From: Urbifossiella sp046350095
GTDB lineage: Bacteria > Planctomycetota > Planctomycetia > Gemmatales > Gemmataceae
Reading direction: 5' to 3'
Assembly: GCA_046350095.1 (NCBI GenBank)
Contig: JAXMBA010000002.1
Coordinates: 1,612,001 to 1,676,000 of the forward strand
DNA: 64,000 nucleotides
Under the pieces are notes generated by a model that saw only the letters and a program-made list of their open reading frames with translations, ran no database searches and was not told the origin of the DNA. A program made the position numbers and the translations under genes. Shown piece by piece: positions 45,140 to 54,073 of the stretch (the first letter of the stretch is position 1; each line of letters starts with the position of its first letter).

Positions 45140-46672
45140 CTACGGGGCCGGCGGGAACAGGTCGTCGAGCTGGCCGAGGTTCGCCAGGTCTACCACGGCG
45201 CGCCACTGCGCGTCCAGCGCGCTCAGGTACGCCTGCTGCGCCTGGCCCAGGTTCTGCTGTGCCAGCACCAAGTCGTCGAACGTCACCTTGTCGGGCTCCG
45301 TCCGGTTGCGGCGGACCAGCGCCGCATACGCCCGGCCCAGGCTCGGCAGAATGTGCTCGCGGTGCCGCGCCGCGATCGTCCGGCTCGACTCGTACCGCGC
45401 GAACGCCTCCGCCACCCGGCCGGCCAGGTCGTTCTGCGTGGCCTGGAGGTTGGCCGCGGCCCGGGTAATCCGCGCCGCCGCGCTGCGGACGTTCCCCTGG
45501 TTGCGGTCCGTCAGCGGCAGCTGGAGGCCGACCTGCAGGCCGAACTGATAGGTCTGCGCCAGGTTGTCGTACTCGTGGTACTGGTTGGTCGTCACGTCCG
45601 GGATCACCGAGCGGCGCTGGAGCACCAGGTTCGCCTGCGCCTGCGCCTGCGTGTTGCGGGCGGTCAGCACGTCGGTGTGCTGCTCCAGCACCCACGCCCG
45701 AAGGCGGTCGGCGTCGAAGTCCGGGGGCGGCTGGTGGGCGGAGCCGGCCAGCGGCGCCGGCGGCAGGTCGGGCCGGCCCACGGCCGCGGCCAGCTGGCGC
45801 CACGCCCCGCGGTAGTTGGCCTCGGCCTGCGTGAGGGCGTTGCGGGCCTGCTCGGCCATCGCGTGAACCTGCAGCGGCTCGTACCCGGCGGTCTGCCCGG
45901 CGGCGGTCTCGGCGAGCTGCCGGCGGTACGCCTCGTCGGCCAGCGCCACGATCGCGCGGTTGATCTCGACGCCCTCGCGGGCCACGAGCACGGCGAAATA
46001 CTGCGCGCGCACCGCCGCCGCCACGTCGGCCTCGGCGCGGCGCACGGCCACCAGCGCGTTCACGTAGTCGAACCCGGCCACCTGCTGCGCCAGCTTCAGC
46101 TTCCCGGCCGTCTTGATGAGCTGGTTGACGTACCCGCCCTGCTGCCCGGCACCGTTCCCCTTCACGCCCTCCGGGATGCGCAGCGCCGGCTGAATCTGGT
46201 CCGCCTGGTAGCCGACGGTCGGGTTGGGGTAGAGCCCGGCCTGGATCACCTGCCCGTAGGCGGCGTCGGCCTCGGCCGCGGCGCGGCGCAACACCGGGCT
46301 GTGCGCCGCGGCCATCGCGCGCAGGTCGGCCAGCGACAGCGGCTCGCCGGGGGGCGCGTCGAGGTGGCCGACGGGGGTGAGCGCGGGGTACAGCTTGCGG
46401 ACGGCGGCCTCGCGCTCGGCCTGCGGCGTGTCCTTGCCGAACGTCGGCGGGGCGATCGGCGGCCCGGCCCCGGGGAGCCCCGGCGGCAGGTCGAACGGAC
46501 CGGCCTTCGGGTCGCCCGGCGGCGCGGGGCGCGGCGCGTACGTCAGGACGCCGGCCGCGTGGGCGTCGGGCGGCCCCTGGGAATGGGGGTAGTGCGCCGT
46601 CGGCAGGCGCGGCCCGGCGCAACCGGCCAGCCCGGCGAGGCACGTCAGCGCGAGGCGGGTGGGTGCGTTCAC
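45140..46672 (-). CDS. TolC-family outer membrane efflux lipoprotein
   Basis: A 510-residue outer-membrane factor. The leader MNAPTRLALTCLAGLAGC ends in a lipobox. After a Pro-rich stretch come two OEP-type repeats of long helices with barrel hairpins (LRAMAAAHSPVLRRAAAEADAAYGQVIQAGLYPNPTVGYQ, QANLVLQRRSVIPDV, QFGLQVGLQLPLTDRNQGNVRSAA). It forms the trimeric channel of tripartite efflux pumps. No membrane fusion protein or inner-membrane pump is adjacent, so it may pair with a distant pump. Gene direction is opposite to the OPT gene. Confidence 0.88.
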   Translation of the reverse strand: MNAPTRLALTCLAGLAGCAGPRLPTAHYPHSQGPPDAHAAGVLTYAPRPAPPGDPKAGPFDLPPGLPGAGPPIAPPTFGKDTPQAEREAAVRKLYPALTPVGHLDAPPGEPLSLADLRAMAAAHSPVLRRAAAEADAAYGQVIQAGLYPNPTVGYQADQIQPALRIPEGVKGNGAGQQGGYVNQLIKTAGKLKLAQQVAGFDYVNALVAVRRAEADVAAAVRAQYFAVLVAREGVEINRAIVALADEAYRRQLAETAAGQTAGYEPLQVHAMAEQARNALTQAEANYRGAWRQLAAAVGRPDLPPAPLAGSAHQPPPDFDADRLRAWVLEQHTDVLTARNTQAQAQANLVLQRRSVIPDVTTNQYHEYDNLAQTYQFGLQVGLQLPLTDRNQGNVRSAAARITRAAANLQATQNDLAGRVAEAFARYESSRTIAARHREHILPSLGRAYAALVRRNRTEPDKVTFDDLVLAQQNLGQAQQAYLSALDAQWRAVVDLANLGQLDDLFPPAP

Positions 46673-46739
46673 GCGGGTTGTATCGACCGCCGGGGGCGGC
46701 GCGGTTGAGCGAAGCTGGGGGCTCCGGGGTTTCGCCGCG

Positions 46740-47993
46740 TCAGTCCTCGAGCTTTCCCGCGGCGGCGCGCGGCGCCAGCCAGATCACCAGCATCCCCGCG
46801 GCGTAGATCGTGCCCGTCCACAAGCCGACCCGCGCGTAGTCGCCGCCGAACCGGTCCAGGAGGAACCCCGCCGACAGCACCACCGCCCCGGCCACGACGC
46901 GGCCGGTGTTGAACGACACGCCCGCGCCGGTCGCCCGGACCCGCGTCGGGAACAGCTCGGGCAGGAACAGCGGCAGCCACCCGAAGTACGTGATGCCGAC
47001 GAACCCCAGCACGAACACCGCGGCGTCGAAGTGGGGGTGCCCGGGTTCGAGCCGCCCGAACAGGTAGCTGCTCGCGGCCAGCGCCCCCAGGCTGATGAGG
47101 AAGTAACTCGGCCGCCGCCCCACCGCCCCGGCCAGCAGCCCGCCCAGCAGGCTGCCGAACACGGCGCCGCCGGAGCGGACGACCGTGGTCCGCGCCTTCG
47201 CCCGCGGGTCCGGCGGCGGGGCGTCGGCGGTCGCCCGCGCCGCGTCCGACCACGGCACCACCCAGTTCGCGTTCGCCGCCGAGCCCACCACCGGGATCGC
47301 GCCCAGCAGCACGCCGAGCGCCGTTCGCGCCAGCAGCGGGGGCCGCAGCACCTCTGCCGCCGGCGCCGCGGCCGCCTTCGGCGCCCCCAGCCAGCGCGGC
47401 GACTCGGGCACCGCCAGCAGGATGAAGACGCCCAGCACCGCCGGCGCCGCCCCGACCAGCAGCGCCCAGCGCCACGAGTCCTGAGTCACGGGGTAGAGGT
47501 ACGCGAGCACGCCGAGCAGCACGAAGCCCAAGTTCGCGGCGGCGCCCAACAGGCCGGCGGTGACCGGCCGGGACGCCCCCGGCCACACCTCGGCGACGAG
47601 CGCGACGGCGTTCGGCCACACTCCGCCGACGCCCATACAGGCCGCGAACCGCAGCGCGAGCATGAGCGGGGCCGAGTCGCAGAAGTAGCACGCGAGGGCG
47701 CCGAGGGAGTAGCACAACACGCCGGCGGCGAGGGCGCGGGTGCGGCCGGCGCGGTCGCCGAGGTCGCCGAACAGCCAGCCGCCGGCCGCGGCGCCGAACA
47801 GGAACGCCGCCTGGAACCACGCGAACCAGCGGACCACCACCGGCTCCGGCGTGTCCGGCCCGAGCAGCTCGAACGCCAGCTGCCGGTGCACGAGGACGAA
47901 CAGCGAGATCTCGAGCCCGGCGAACAGCCAGGCGAGGAACGCGGCGCCGAGCACGACGCCGCGGCGGGGCGGGGAGAGCGGGGGGGCGGTCAC
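46740..47993 (-). CDS. MFS transporter
   Basis: A 417-residue major facilitator with 12 predicted helices. The signature between helices 2 and 3 is GDLGDRAGRTRAL, VPESPRWL appears after helix 6 as in sugar-porter-type MFS, and a C-half repeat GRRPSYFL is present. Start is set at the GTG at 47993 (VTAPPLSPPRRG) because the hydrophobic region begins shortly after and the longer frame is antisense to the dipeptidase upstream region. There is no strong ribosome-binding site, so the exact start is uncertain. A long Ala/Pro loop joins the halves. Substrate unknown. Confidence 0.82.
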   Translation of the reverse strand: MTAPPLSPPRRGVVLGAAFLAWLFAGLEISLFVLVHRQLAFELLGPDTPEPVVVRWFAWFQAAFLFGAAAGGWLFGDLGDRAGRTRALAAGVLCYSLGALACYFCDSAPLMLALRFAACMGVGGVWPNAVALVAEVWPGASRPVTAGLLGAAANLGFVLLGVLAYLYPVTQDSWRWALLVGAAPAVLGVFILLAVPESPRWLGAPKAAAAPAAEVLRPPLLARTALGVLLGAIPVVGSAANANWVVPWSDAARATADAPPPDPRAKARTTVVRSGGAVFGSLLGGLLAGAVGRRPSYFLISLGALAASSYLFGRLEPGHPHFDAAVFVLGFVGITYFGWLPLFLPELFPTRVRATGAGVSFNTGRVVAGAVVLSAGFLLDRFGGDYARVGLWTGTIYAAGMLVIWLAPRAAAGKLED

Positions 47994-48164
47994 GACGGAC
48001 GACTGTACCGCGGCGCGGCGCGGGGGGCAACCACCGCCGTCGTGCGGGCCGGACCCCGCGCGACCGGACCCCGGGCCGAATCCCGCGCGCCGTCCGCCCC
48101 GTTTTCGCTCGCCCCGCGCCGGCCGGTGCGGATACACTGGCGGCTCCCGCCTCGGAGCCACCTC

Positions 48165-49226
48165 ATGCTGCTGTTCGACTCCCACCTCGACCTCGGCCTA
48201 AACGGCGTGGACTGGAACCGCGACCTGCGCATGGCCGTGGCCGAGATCCGCGTCCAGGAAATCACCCACAACATGACCGACCCCGGCCGGCGGACCAACA
48301 CGGTCAGCCTGCCGGAGTTGAAGAAGGCGCAAATCGGCGTCGGCGTGGCGACGGTGCTGGCGCGGCAGGAGCGGCAGATCAACCACCCGTTCGGGTACAC
48401 CACGCCCGAGGCCTGCTACGCGGTGGCGATGAGCCACCTGTACTACTACCGCGCCATGGAGCGCGCCGGCTGGATGCGCAGCATCAAGACCAAGCGCGAC
48501 CTTCAGCAACACGTCGCCGACTGGAAGGCCGACCCGGCGGGCACGCCGTTCGGGTTCATCCTCAGCATGGAGTGCGCCGACCCCGTCCTCGACCCGGACA
48601 ACATCCGCGAGTGGTACGAGATGGGCCTGCGGGCGATCGGCATCACGCACTACGGCGCCAACCGCTACGGCGGCGGCACGCAGTGCGAGGTGGGCCTCGC
48701 CGTGGACGCACTGCCGCTGCTGCGGAACATCGAGGAGTTGGGCATCGCCCTGGACATGACGCACCTGTCGGACAAGGCGTTCTGGCAGGTGGCGGACCGG
48801 TTCGGCGGCAAGGTGCTGGCGAGCCACCAGAACGCCCGCAAGTTCGCCGACTGGCAGCGGCAGTTCTCCGACGAGCAGATCAAGCACGTCATTTCGCGCG
48901 GCGGCGTGCTCGGGGTGGCGTTCGACGCGGTGATGCTGCAACCGGGCTGGGTGCGCGGCCAGAGCAAGCGCGAGGTGACGATCGACCGCGCCGTCGAGAA
49001 CATCGACCACATCTGTCAGCTCGCGGGCAACTGCAAGCACGCGGGCGTGGGGAGCGACCTGGACGGCGGCTACGGCACGGAGCAGGTGCCGGCCGACCTG
49101 GACACGATCGCCGACCTGCAGCGCATCCCGGAGTTGCTGGCGAAGCGCGGCTACAAGACGGCCGATGTGGAAGCGATCATGCACGGAAACTGGCTGCGGT
49201 TCTTCGCCGACGTACTGCCGAACTGA
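48165..49226 (+). CDS. Membrane dipeptidase (peptidase M19 family)
   Basis: A 353-residue zinc dipeptidase-fold protein: H7 and D9 (SHLDLGLNG), E136 (FILSMECADP) as bridging metal ligand, then histidines in DMTHLSDKAFW and ASHQNAR, and the substrate loop GSDLDGGYG. These residues match the M19 active site. There is no signal peptide in the chosen start (MLLFDSHLDL), so it seems cytoplasmic, unlike the GPI-anchored mammalian enzyme. GGAG lies 8 nt before the ATG, and TACACT at 48133-48138 is a possible -10. It is upstream of an MFS gene in the same direction, and a shared function is possible but unproven. Confidence 0.9.
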   Translation: MLLFDSHLDLGLNGVDWNRDLRMAVAEIRVQEITHNMTDPGRRTNTVSLPELKKAQIGVGVATVLARQERQINHPFGYTTPEACYAVAMSHLYYYRAMERAGWMRSIKTKRDLQQHVADWKADPAGTPFGFILSMECADPVLDPDNIREWYEMGLRAIGITHYGANRYGGGTQCEVGLAVDALPLLRNIEELGIALDMTHLSDKAFWQVADRFGGKVLASHQNARKFADWQRQFSDEQIKHVISRGGVLGVAFDAVMLQPGWVRGQSKREVTIDRAVENIDHICQLAGNCKHAGVGSDLDGGYGTEQVPADLDTIADLQRIPELLAKRGYKTADVEAIMHGNWLRFFADVLPN

Positions 49227-49240
49227 GACACCGACTCACC

Positions 49241-49340
49241 TCACGGGCCGCGACCGCAAGGAGCGGCTGCTGAACCGGTCGTACGCGAACGCGGCCCGCG
49301 ACGTTTGCCGGCCGCTCCCTTGCGGTCGCGGCTCGTGAGA
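49241..49340. repeat. Inverted repeat CTCACGGGCCGCGACCGCAAGGAGCGGC type
   Basis: Arms 49241-49268 and 49312-49340 match with one substitution and one extra base. It occupies the gap between the dipeptidase stop and the MFS start at 49367. It differs from the heptad-type hairpins by being GC-rich. Confidence 0.9.
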
Positions 49341-49366
49341 CACCCTCCACCGCCCACCGGACGCCC

Positions 49367-50674
49367 ATGCCCAACCGCCACGTCGTCGTGTGGATCACCG
49401 CTGTCGCGGCGATGTGGATGTACATCGACCGCGTCTGCGTCTCCATCCTCGCCGACCCCATCCAGACCGACCTCGGCCTCACCGACCGGGAGCGCGCCCG
49501 GGCGCTCGGGGCGTTCTTCTTCACTTACGCCCTGATGCAGATCCCCGGCGGCGCCCTCGCCGACCGGTTCGGCCCGCGGCTCGTCCTCACCCTGTGCATC
49601 GCCGCGTGGTCGATCGTCACCGCGGCGACGGGGCTGGTGTGGTCGTTCGCGGCGCTGGTGGTGGTGCGGCTGCTGCTCGGCGTGAGCGAGGCGGGGGCGT
49701 ACCCGGCGGCGGCGGGGCTGGTGAAGCGGTGGGCGCGGCCGGACGAGCGCGGCCGGTTCAGCGCCACCGTCGCGGCCGGCGGCCGGCTCGGCGGGGCCGT
49801 GGCGCCGGCCATGACCGCGGTCCTCGCCGCCGCCCTGGTCGCCGTCGGGCTGGTGACGTGGGGGGAGAACCCGTCCGGCGTCCACTGGCGCGGCGTGTTC
49901 GTCGTCTACGGCCTGTTCGGCATCCTGGTCGCCGCCGGCTTCTGGGCGTTCGTCCGCGACAAGCCGCCGGAGGGGATCGCGGAGGAAGCGCCGAAGCCGG
50001 ACCCGGACGCCGAGTGGCACGCGCTGCCGCCGGCCGCGAAGCCGCGTGAGCTGTCGTTCCTCGGCCGGCTGGGGCTGCTGGCGCGGACGCCGAACATGTG
50101 GCTGTTCGGCATCATCCAGTTCTGCGTCAACCTGTCGTGGGCGTTCCTCATCACCCTGATGCCGACGTTCCTCAAGGACGCGGACGTGGACCTGGGCGTG
50201 CGCGGCTGGTTACAGTCGGGCGTGCTGTTCGCCGGGTGCGTGGGGACGTTCCTGGGGGGGTACGTGGCCGACGGGTGCCGCCGGCGGTTCGGCCCGCGGT
50301 GGGGGCGGTCGGGGCCGATGATGGCGATGATGGGCACGTGCTGCGTGACGTGCGCGGTGGCCGCGGCCGGCCCGCCGCTGTGGGTGGTGGTGGCGATGCT
50401 GGTGGTGATGTCGCTGTGCCAGGACGTGGGCGTGCCGTCGATCTGGGCGTTCGCGCAGGACGTGGGCGGGCGGAACGTGGGGGCGGCGCTCGGCTGGGGG
50501 AACATGCTCGGGAACTTCGGCGCGGCGCTCTCGCCGATCCTGCTGACGGAGGTGCAGATCGCCGGCGGGTGGGGCGCGGCGTTCGGCGTGGGCGCGGTCG
50601 CCTACGCGGTGGCCGTCGGCTGCGGGCTGTTCCTGGACGCGACGAAGCCGGTGGAACCCGAGGCGCGGAGTTAA
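49367..50674 (+). CDS. MFS transporter, anion:cation symporter (ACS)-like
   Basis: A 435-residue MFS protein with 12 helices. The first loop motif ADRFGPRLVL and RLLLGVSEAGAYPAAAGLVKRWARPDERGR are typical of the ACS subfamily that carries organic acids such as glucarate or hexuronates. The C-half has GGYVADGCRRRFG. The stop TAA (50672-50674) overlaps the stop of the convergent kinase gene through the palindrome TTAA. The substrate is not determinable here. Neighbour to the dipeptidase in tandem, 140 bp apart. Confidence 0.87.
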   Translation: MPNRHVVVWITAVAAMWMYIDRVCVSILADPIQTDLGLTDRERARALGAFFFTYALMQIPGGALADRFGPRLVLTLCIAAWSIVTAATGLVWSFAALVVVRLLLGVSEAGAYPAAAGLVKRWARPDERGRFSATVAAGGRLGGAVAPAMTAVLAAALVAVGLVTWGENPSGVHWRGVFVVYGLFGILVAAGFWAFVRDKPPEGIAEEAPKPDPDAEWHALPPAAKPRELSFLGRLGLLARTPNMWLFGIIQFCVNLSWAFLITLMPTFLKDADVDLGVRGWLQSGVLFAGCVGTFLGGYVADGCRRRFGPRWGRSGPMMAMMGTCCVTCAVAAAGPPLWVVVAMLVVMSLCQDVGVPSIWAFAQDVGGRNVGAALGWGNMLGNFGAALSPILLTEVQIAGGWGAAFGVGAVAYAVAVGCGLFLDATKPVEPEARS

Positions 50675-52011
50675 CGCGCCACCGCCTTCATCACCAGCGA
50701 CGCGCCTAACGCCACCGCCCCCGCCACCGACAGCACCACCGCCAGCAGCGTCACCGCCGACACCCCGCCGCGGCGGCGCGGCGGCCGCACTTCGTCGGTC
50801 AGCGCCGCCCACGGCGACGCGTCCGGCAGCGTGTCCGTCGCCGCGGGGTGCCGGCCCGTCGCCGGGGCAGGCGGCGGTTGCATCCCGGTCAGGTAGCCCG
50901 GCTGGTACGAACCCGACGGCCCCGCGGCCGGCACGTCGAACGCGACGTACCCGCCGTCCTCGTCCACGGCCACGGCGCCGCCGGCGAGCGCGTCCAGCCG
51001 GGCGGCCAGCGCCGCCGCCGACTGGAACCGCGCGTTCGGCACCTTCGCCAGCAGCCGCCGCACCACGTCGGCCACGCCCGGCGGCACGTCCGGCCGCAGT
51101 GCCTCGATCGCCTCCGCGGCCTCCGACCGGTGCCGCTTCGCCTTCGACTCGGCGCAGCCGCCCGGGAACGGCGGCCGGCCGGTCAGCAGGAAGTAGAAGA
51201 CGCAGCCGAGCGAGTACAGGTCGGCCCGGTGGTCGCCGGCCCCCTCGGGGGCGGCGTAGTCGGCGGCGCCCGCGGCCGGCAGCTGCGTGTCGCCGTCCAC
51301 CGCGACATCGGCCGGAGCCAGCCGGGCGACGCCGAAGTCGGCGACCTTCACCACGCACCCCGGCAGGGTCTTCGACGCCCGCGCCACGAGGAGGTTCGTG
51401 GGCTTGATGCCGCGGTGGGTCATGCCCTGTTCGCGGGCGTATTCCAGGGCCACGGCCGCCTGCCGGACGATCTCGCAGGCCTCGGCCGCCGGCAGCGGGC
51501 CGCGCTCCTTCACCAGCCGGGCCAGGTCCGGGCCGTCCACGTACTCGGTGGCCACGTAGGCCCGCTCGCCGCGCTCGCTGGCGTCGAACGCGGTAATGAT
51601 GTTGGGGTGGTTCAGCCCGGCGGCGGCCCGCGCCTCGCGGCGGAAGGCATCTTTCGCGTCCGGGGTGCGGGTGCGGTCGGCGGCGAGCACCTTGATCGCC
51701 ACGGTGCGGTGCATCGACCCGTGCAGCGCCTTGAACACCCGCCCGCCGGGGCCGCGACCGACTTCCTCCTGGATCACGTACGGGTCGATGACGAACCCGT
51801 CGGTGCGGCCGGCGAGGAGCCGGCCGGCCTGGAAGCGCGTCAGGAAGCCGGCGGCGACGAGCGCGGCGGCCGCGGCGGCGGCGGTGGCGTCGGCGGGGAC
51901 GGCGGCGGTCGCCTTGGTGAGGCGCGCCGGGGCGAGGAGGCCGGAGCGGCTGAGGGCGGCGAGGAAGGCCGGGCGGTCGGCGACGGCGGGGGAGGCGGGG
52001 GCGGTGGGCAT
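50671..52011 (-). CDS. Hanks-type kinase with Gly in place of the catalytic Asp (probable pseudokinase)
   Basis: A 446-residue membrane-anchored kinase-fold protein. A Pro/Ala N-terminal region with a helical motif (PAFLAALSRSGLLAPARL) precedes the domain from about 75. It has the VGRGPGG loop (84-90), lysine K107, THRGIKPTNLL at 198-208, DFG at 225-227 and AAPEGAG. The catalytic HRD is HRG (codon GGC), a single-base change from GAC, so phosphotransfer is probably lost, although Lys and Asn of the loop and DFG remain. A single membrane helix ends the chain (VTLLAVVLSVAGAVALGASLVM). The N-terminal helix pair is common in planctomycete kinases. Its partner is unknown. Confidence 0.85.
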   Translation of the reverse strand: MPTAPASPAVADRPAFLAALSRSGLLAPARLTKATAAVPADATAAAAAAALVAAGFLTRFQAGRLLAGRTDGFVIDPYVIQEEVGRGPGGRVFKALHGSMHRTVAIKVLAADRTRTPDAKDAFRREARAAAGLNHPNIITAFDASERGERAYVATEYVDGPDLARLVKERGPLPAAEACEIVRQAAVALEYAREQGMTHRGIKPTNLLVARASKTLPGCVVKVADFGVARLAPADVAVDGDTQLPAAGAADYAAPEGAGDHRADLYSLGCVFYFLLTGRPPFPGGCAESKAKRHRSEAAEAIEALRPDVPPGVADVVRRLLAKVPNARFQSAAALAARLDALAGGAVAVDEDGGYVAFDVPAAGPSGSYQPGYLTGMQPPPAPATGRHPAATDTLPDASPWAALTDEVRPPRRRGGVSAVTLLAVVLSVAGAVALGASLVMKAVAR

Positions 52012-52173
52012 GGGGGCGGTCCGCGGCGGGGACGGAGGCGTCCCGGCCTCCGGCCCGAAGTTTAGATGACGAATCCGGCCAACGACGGGTTTCGCCCGCC
52101 CGGCGGAGAGAAGACGAGCGGCGGTTGTGGCCGGGGCGTAACGTTCCGTAACGGCCCGAATCGGGGCGGGGTC

Positions 52174-52179
52174 TATACT
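52174..52179 (+). promoter_or_regulatory. Possible -10 for the TerB-like gene
   Basis: TATACT at 52174-52179 with no good -35, preceded by a direct repeat CGTAACG TTCCGTAACG at about 52138-52153 that could be an operator. The predicted start is about 45 nt before the ATG. Confidence 0.4.
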
Positions 52180-52231
52180 GAGGTCACGCCGGAAAGCGCC
52201 GGCGGCACCGAACTTGCGCGGGAGCTTGACC

Positions 52232-52609
52232 ATGGCCGACTGGAAGAAGCTGGCGAAGGACCTGCTGCTGATGGACGGGTACATCGAGCGGAAGGAGACG
52301 GAGCTGGTGCGGAAGGCGATCCTGGCCGACGGCGTGGTCAGCAAGGCCGAGGCCGAGTTCCTGATCGAGCTGCGGAAGGAGGCGCCGAAGGCGGTGGCCG
52401 AGTTCCACCAGTTCGTGCTGGAGGTGGTGAAGAAGGCGGTGCTGGCCGACGGCGAGGTGAGCGCCGCCGAGGCGGCGTGGCTGGAGAAGTTCATCACCGC
52501 CGACGGCAAGGTGGACGACCTGGAGAAGCAGATGCTGCGCGACATCAAGGCCGGCGCGACGAAGTGCTGCGCCGAGTTCGAGGCAATCGTCAAGAAATAC
52601 GTGGGGTAG
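52232..52609 (+). CDS. TerB-like helical protein
   Basis: A 125-residue soluble all-helical protein. Three internal repeats each carry an A-D-G-x-V motif followed by E-x-x-x-L (LADGVVSKAEAEFL, LADGEVSAAEAAWL, TADGKVDDLEKQML), the pattern of TerB/DUF533-type proteins. The acidic residues could bind divalent metal. GGGAG about 7 nt before the ATG at 52232 fixes the start. Function in tellurite resistance is not implied: no other ter genes are present. It is convergent with aroA. Confidence 0.78.
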   Translation: MADWKKLAKDLLLMDGYIERKETELVRKAILADGVVSKAEAEFLIELRKEAPKAVAEFHQFVLEVVKKAVLADGEVSAAEAAWLEKFITADGKVDDLEKQMLRDIKAGATKCCAEFEAIVKKYVG

Positions 52610-52632
52610 CCGCTCCGCCGCAAGCGGCCGGC

Positions 52633-53943
52633 CTACCGCAACTTCTCCAAATCCTGCCAGAACCCCGGGTACGTCTTCGCCACGCACCCCGGGTTGCGCA
52701 CCACGACGCCCGGCACCTTCAGCCCCACGAGCGCCAGGCTCATCGCCATGCGGTGGTCGTTGTAGGTGTCCACGGCGGCGCCCCGCAGCGGCCCCGGCGT
52801 GATCGTCAGCCCGTCGTCGCGCTCCTCGACCGCGGCGCCGAACTTCCGCAGCTCGGTGGCGAGCGCCGCGATGCGGTCGGTCTCCTTGTGGCGGATGTGG
52901 CCGACGTTGCGGATGGTGGTCGGCCCGTCGGCGAAGAGGGCGACGGCGCCGAGGGTCATGACGGTGTCGCTGATGTCGTTCATGTCCACGTCCACTCCGC
53001 GGAGCCGGCCGCCGTGGACGGTGATGCCCGCCTCGCACTCCTCGACGCGGCAGCCCATCTGCGCGAGTACGTCCACGAAGCGCACGTCGCCCTGGAGCGA
53101 CTTCCGCGTCAGCCCCGCCACGGTGACGCGCCCGCCGGCGACGGCCGCGGCGGCCCAGAAGTAGGACGCCGCCGAGGCGTCGGGCTCGATCGCGTAGGTC
53201 GCCGGGTTGTGGAGCGAAGCGGCCGGGACGCGGTAGACGTTCCCGACGGTCTCGACCTCGTAGCCCCACTGCCGCATCATCGCCAGCGTCATGGCGATAT
53301 ACGGCTCCGATACGGTCGGACCGACGACCTCGATCTCGACGGGTTCGGCGTCGCCCGCGTAGTGCGGGGCGGCCATCAGCAGCCCACTGAGGAATTGCGA
53401 ACTGACCCCGGCCCGCACGGTAACGCGCTGTCCCGCGCACACCCCGTCCGACTCGATGACCACGGGCGGGCAGCCGTTCCCGGTCTCGCTGGTCGCCCGG
53501 ACGCCGCGGAGCTGGTTGAGCGCGTCGAGCAAGTCCTGGATCGGCCGCTCCCGCATCCGGGGGACGCCGTCGAGTCGGTAGCGGCCGCGGCCGGCGGCGA
53601 CCATCGCCGTCAGGAACCGGACCGTGGTGCCGGAGTTGGCGACGAACAGGTCGGCTTCCGTGGCGGGGACGGTCGCCCGCTCCTGGAACGGGAACAGGAC
53701 GAACGGCTCGGCGGCGTCCCAGTGCGGTTCGACGGCGTACCCGAGCGCCTTCAAGGCCGCGACCATCACCTCGGTGTCCTCGCTGCGGAGGGCGCCGGTG
53801 AGCCGCAGCGGCACGTCCATCGGCGTGAGCGCCGCGAGGACGAGGGCGCGGTTGGTGATGCTCTTGCTGCCGGGGACGGTGACGGTCGCGTGCGGCGCGG
53901 CGGTCAGGGGGGCGACGGGCAGCTCGGCGGGGTAGTCGTGCAT
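52633..53943 (-). CDS. aroA: 3-phosphoshikimate 1-carboxyvinyltransferase (EPSP synthase)
   Basis: Sixth step of the shikimate pathway: transfers enolpyruvyl from PEP to shikimate 3-phosphate. The 436-residue protein has the N-terminal GSKSITNRA (25-33), NSGTTVRFL, RMRERPIQDLL, SSQFLSGLL, EPDASAASYFWAAAA, HKETDRI and YNDHRMAMS, all EPSP synthase hallmarks. Length is standard. It lies downstream of truA on the same strand, with a palindrome in the 110-bp gap, so it may belong to the asd-truA operon. Complete and without unusual residues by eye. Confidence 0.97.
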   Translation of the reverse strand: MHDYPAELPVAPLTAAPHATVTVPGSKSITNRALVLAALTPMDVPLRLTGALRSEDTEVMVAALKALGYAVEPHWDAAEPFVLFPFQERATVPATEADLFVANSGTTVRFLTAMVAAGRGRYRLDGVPRMRERPIQDLLDALNQLRGVRATSETGNGCPPVVIESDGVCAGQRVTVRAGVSSQFLSGLLMAAPHYAGDAEPVEIEVVGPTVSEPYIAMTLAMMRQWGYEVETVGNVYRVPAASLHNPATYAIEPDASAASYFWAAAAVAGGRVTVAGLTRKSLQGDVRFVDVLAQMGCRVEECEAGITVHGGRLRGVDVDMNDISDTVMTLGAVALFADGPTTIRNVGHIRHKETDRIAALATELRKFGAAVEERDDGLTITPGPLRGAAVDTYNDHRMAMSLALVGLKVPGVVVRNPGCVAKTYPGFWQDLEKLR

Positions 53944-53967
53944 GAGTCGCGGCGGTTCTCGAAGGCC

Positions 53968-54073
53968 CGGCGAGCCGAGGGCCGTAAGGCCCCGGGTGCG
54001 TCCGCAAGTCGGTCACGTCCGACGTGGTTCGTGATGGGCAGGCTCCCGGCCCCTTACGGGGCTCGGCTCGCCG
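53968..54073. repeat. Imperfect inverted repeat reaching into the end of truA
   Basis: Arms 53968-53996 and 54045-54073 pair at 25 of 29 positions (CGGCGAGCCGAG ... CTCGGCTCGCCG). The right arm contains the truA stop codon (54054-54056) and its last codons, so the C-terminal residues SASRAP come from repeat DNA. Confidence 0.9.

Noticed and set aside
50671..50674. Shared stop palindrome TTAA between convergent MFS and kinase genes as a regulatory site
   Set aside because: It is a simple 4-bp overlap of stop codons and needs no special explanation.
52232..52609. A tellurite resistance operon
   Set aside because: Only one TerB-like gene is present, without terA, terC, terD or terE neighbours, so a resistance claim is unsupported.
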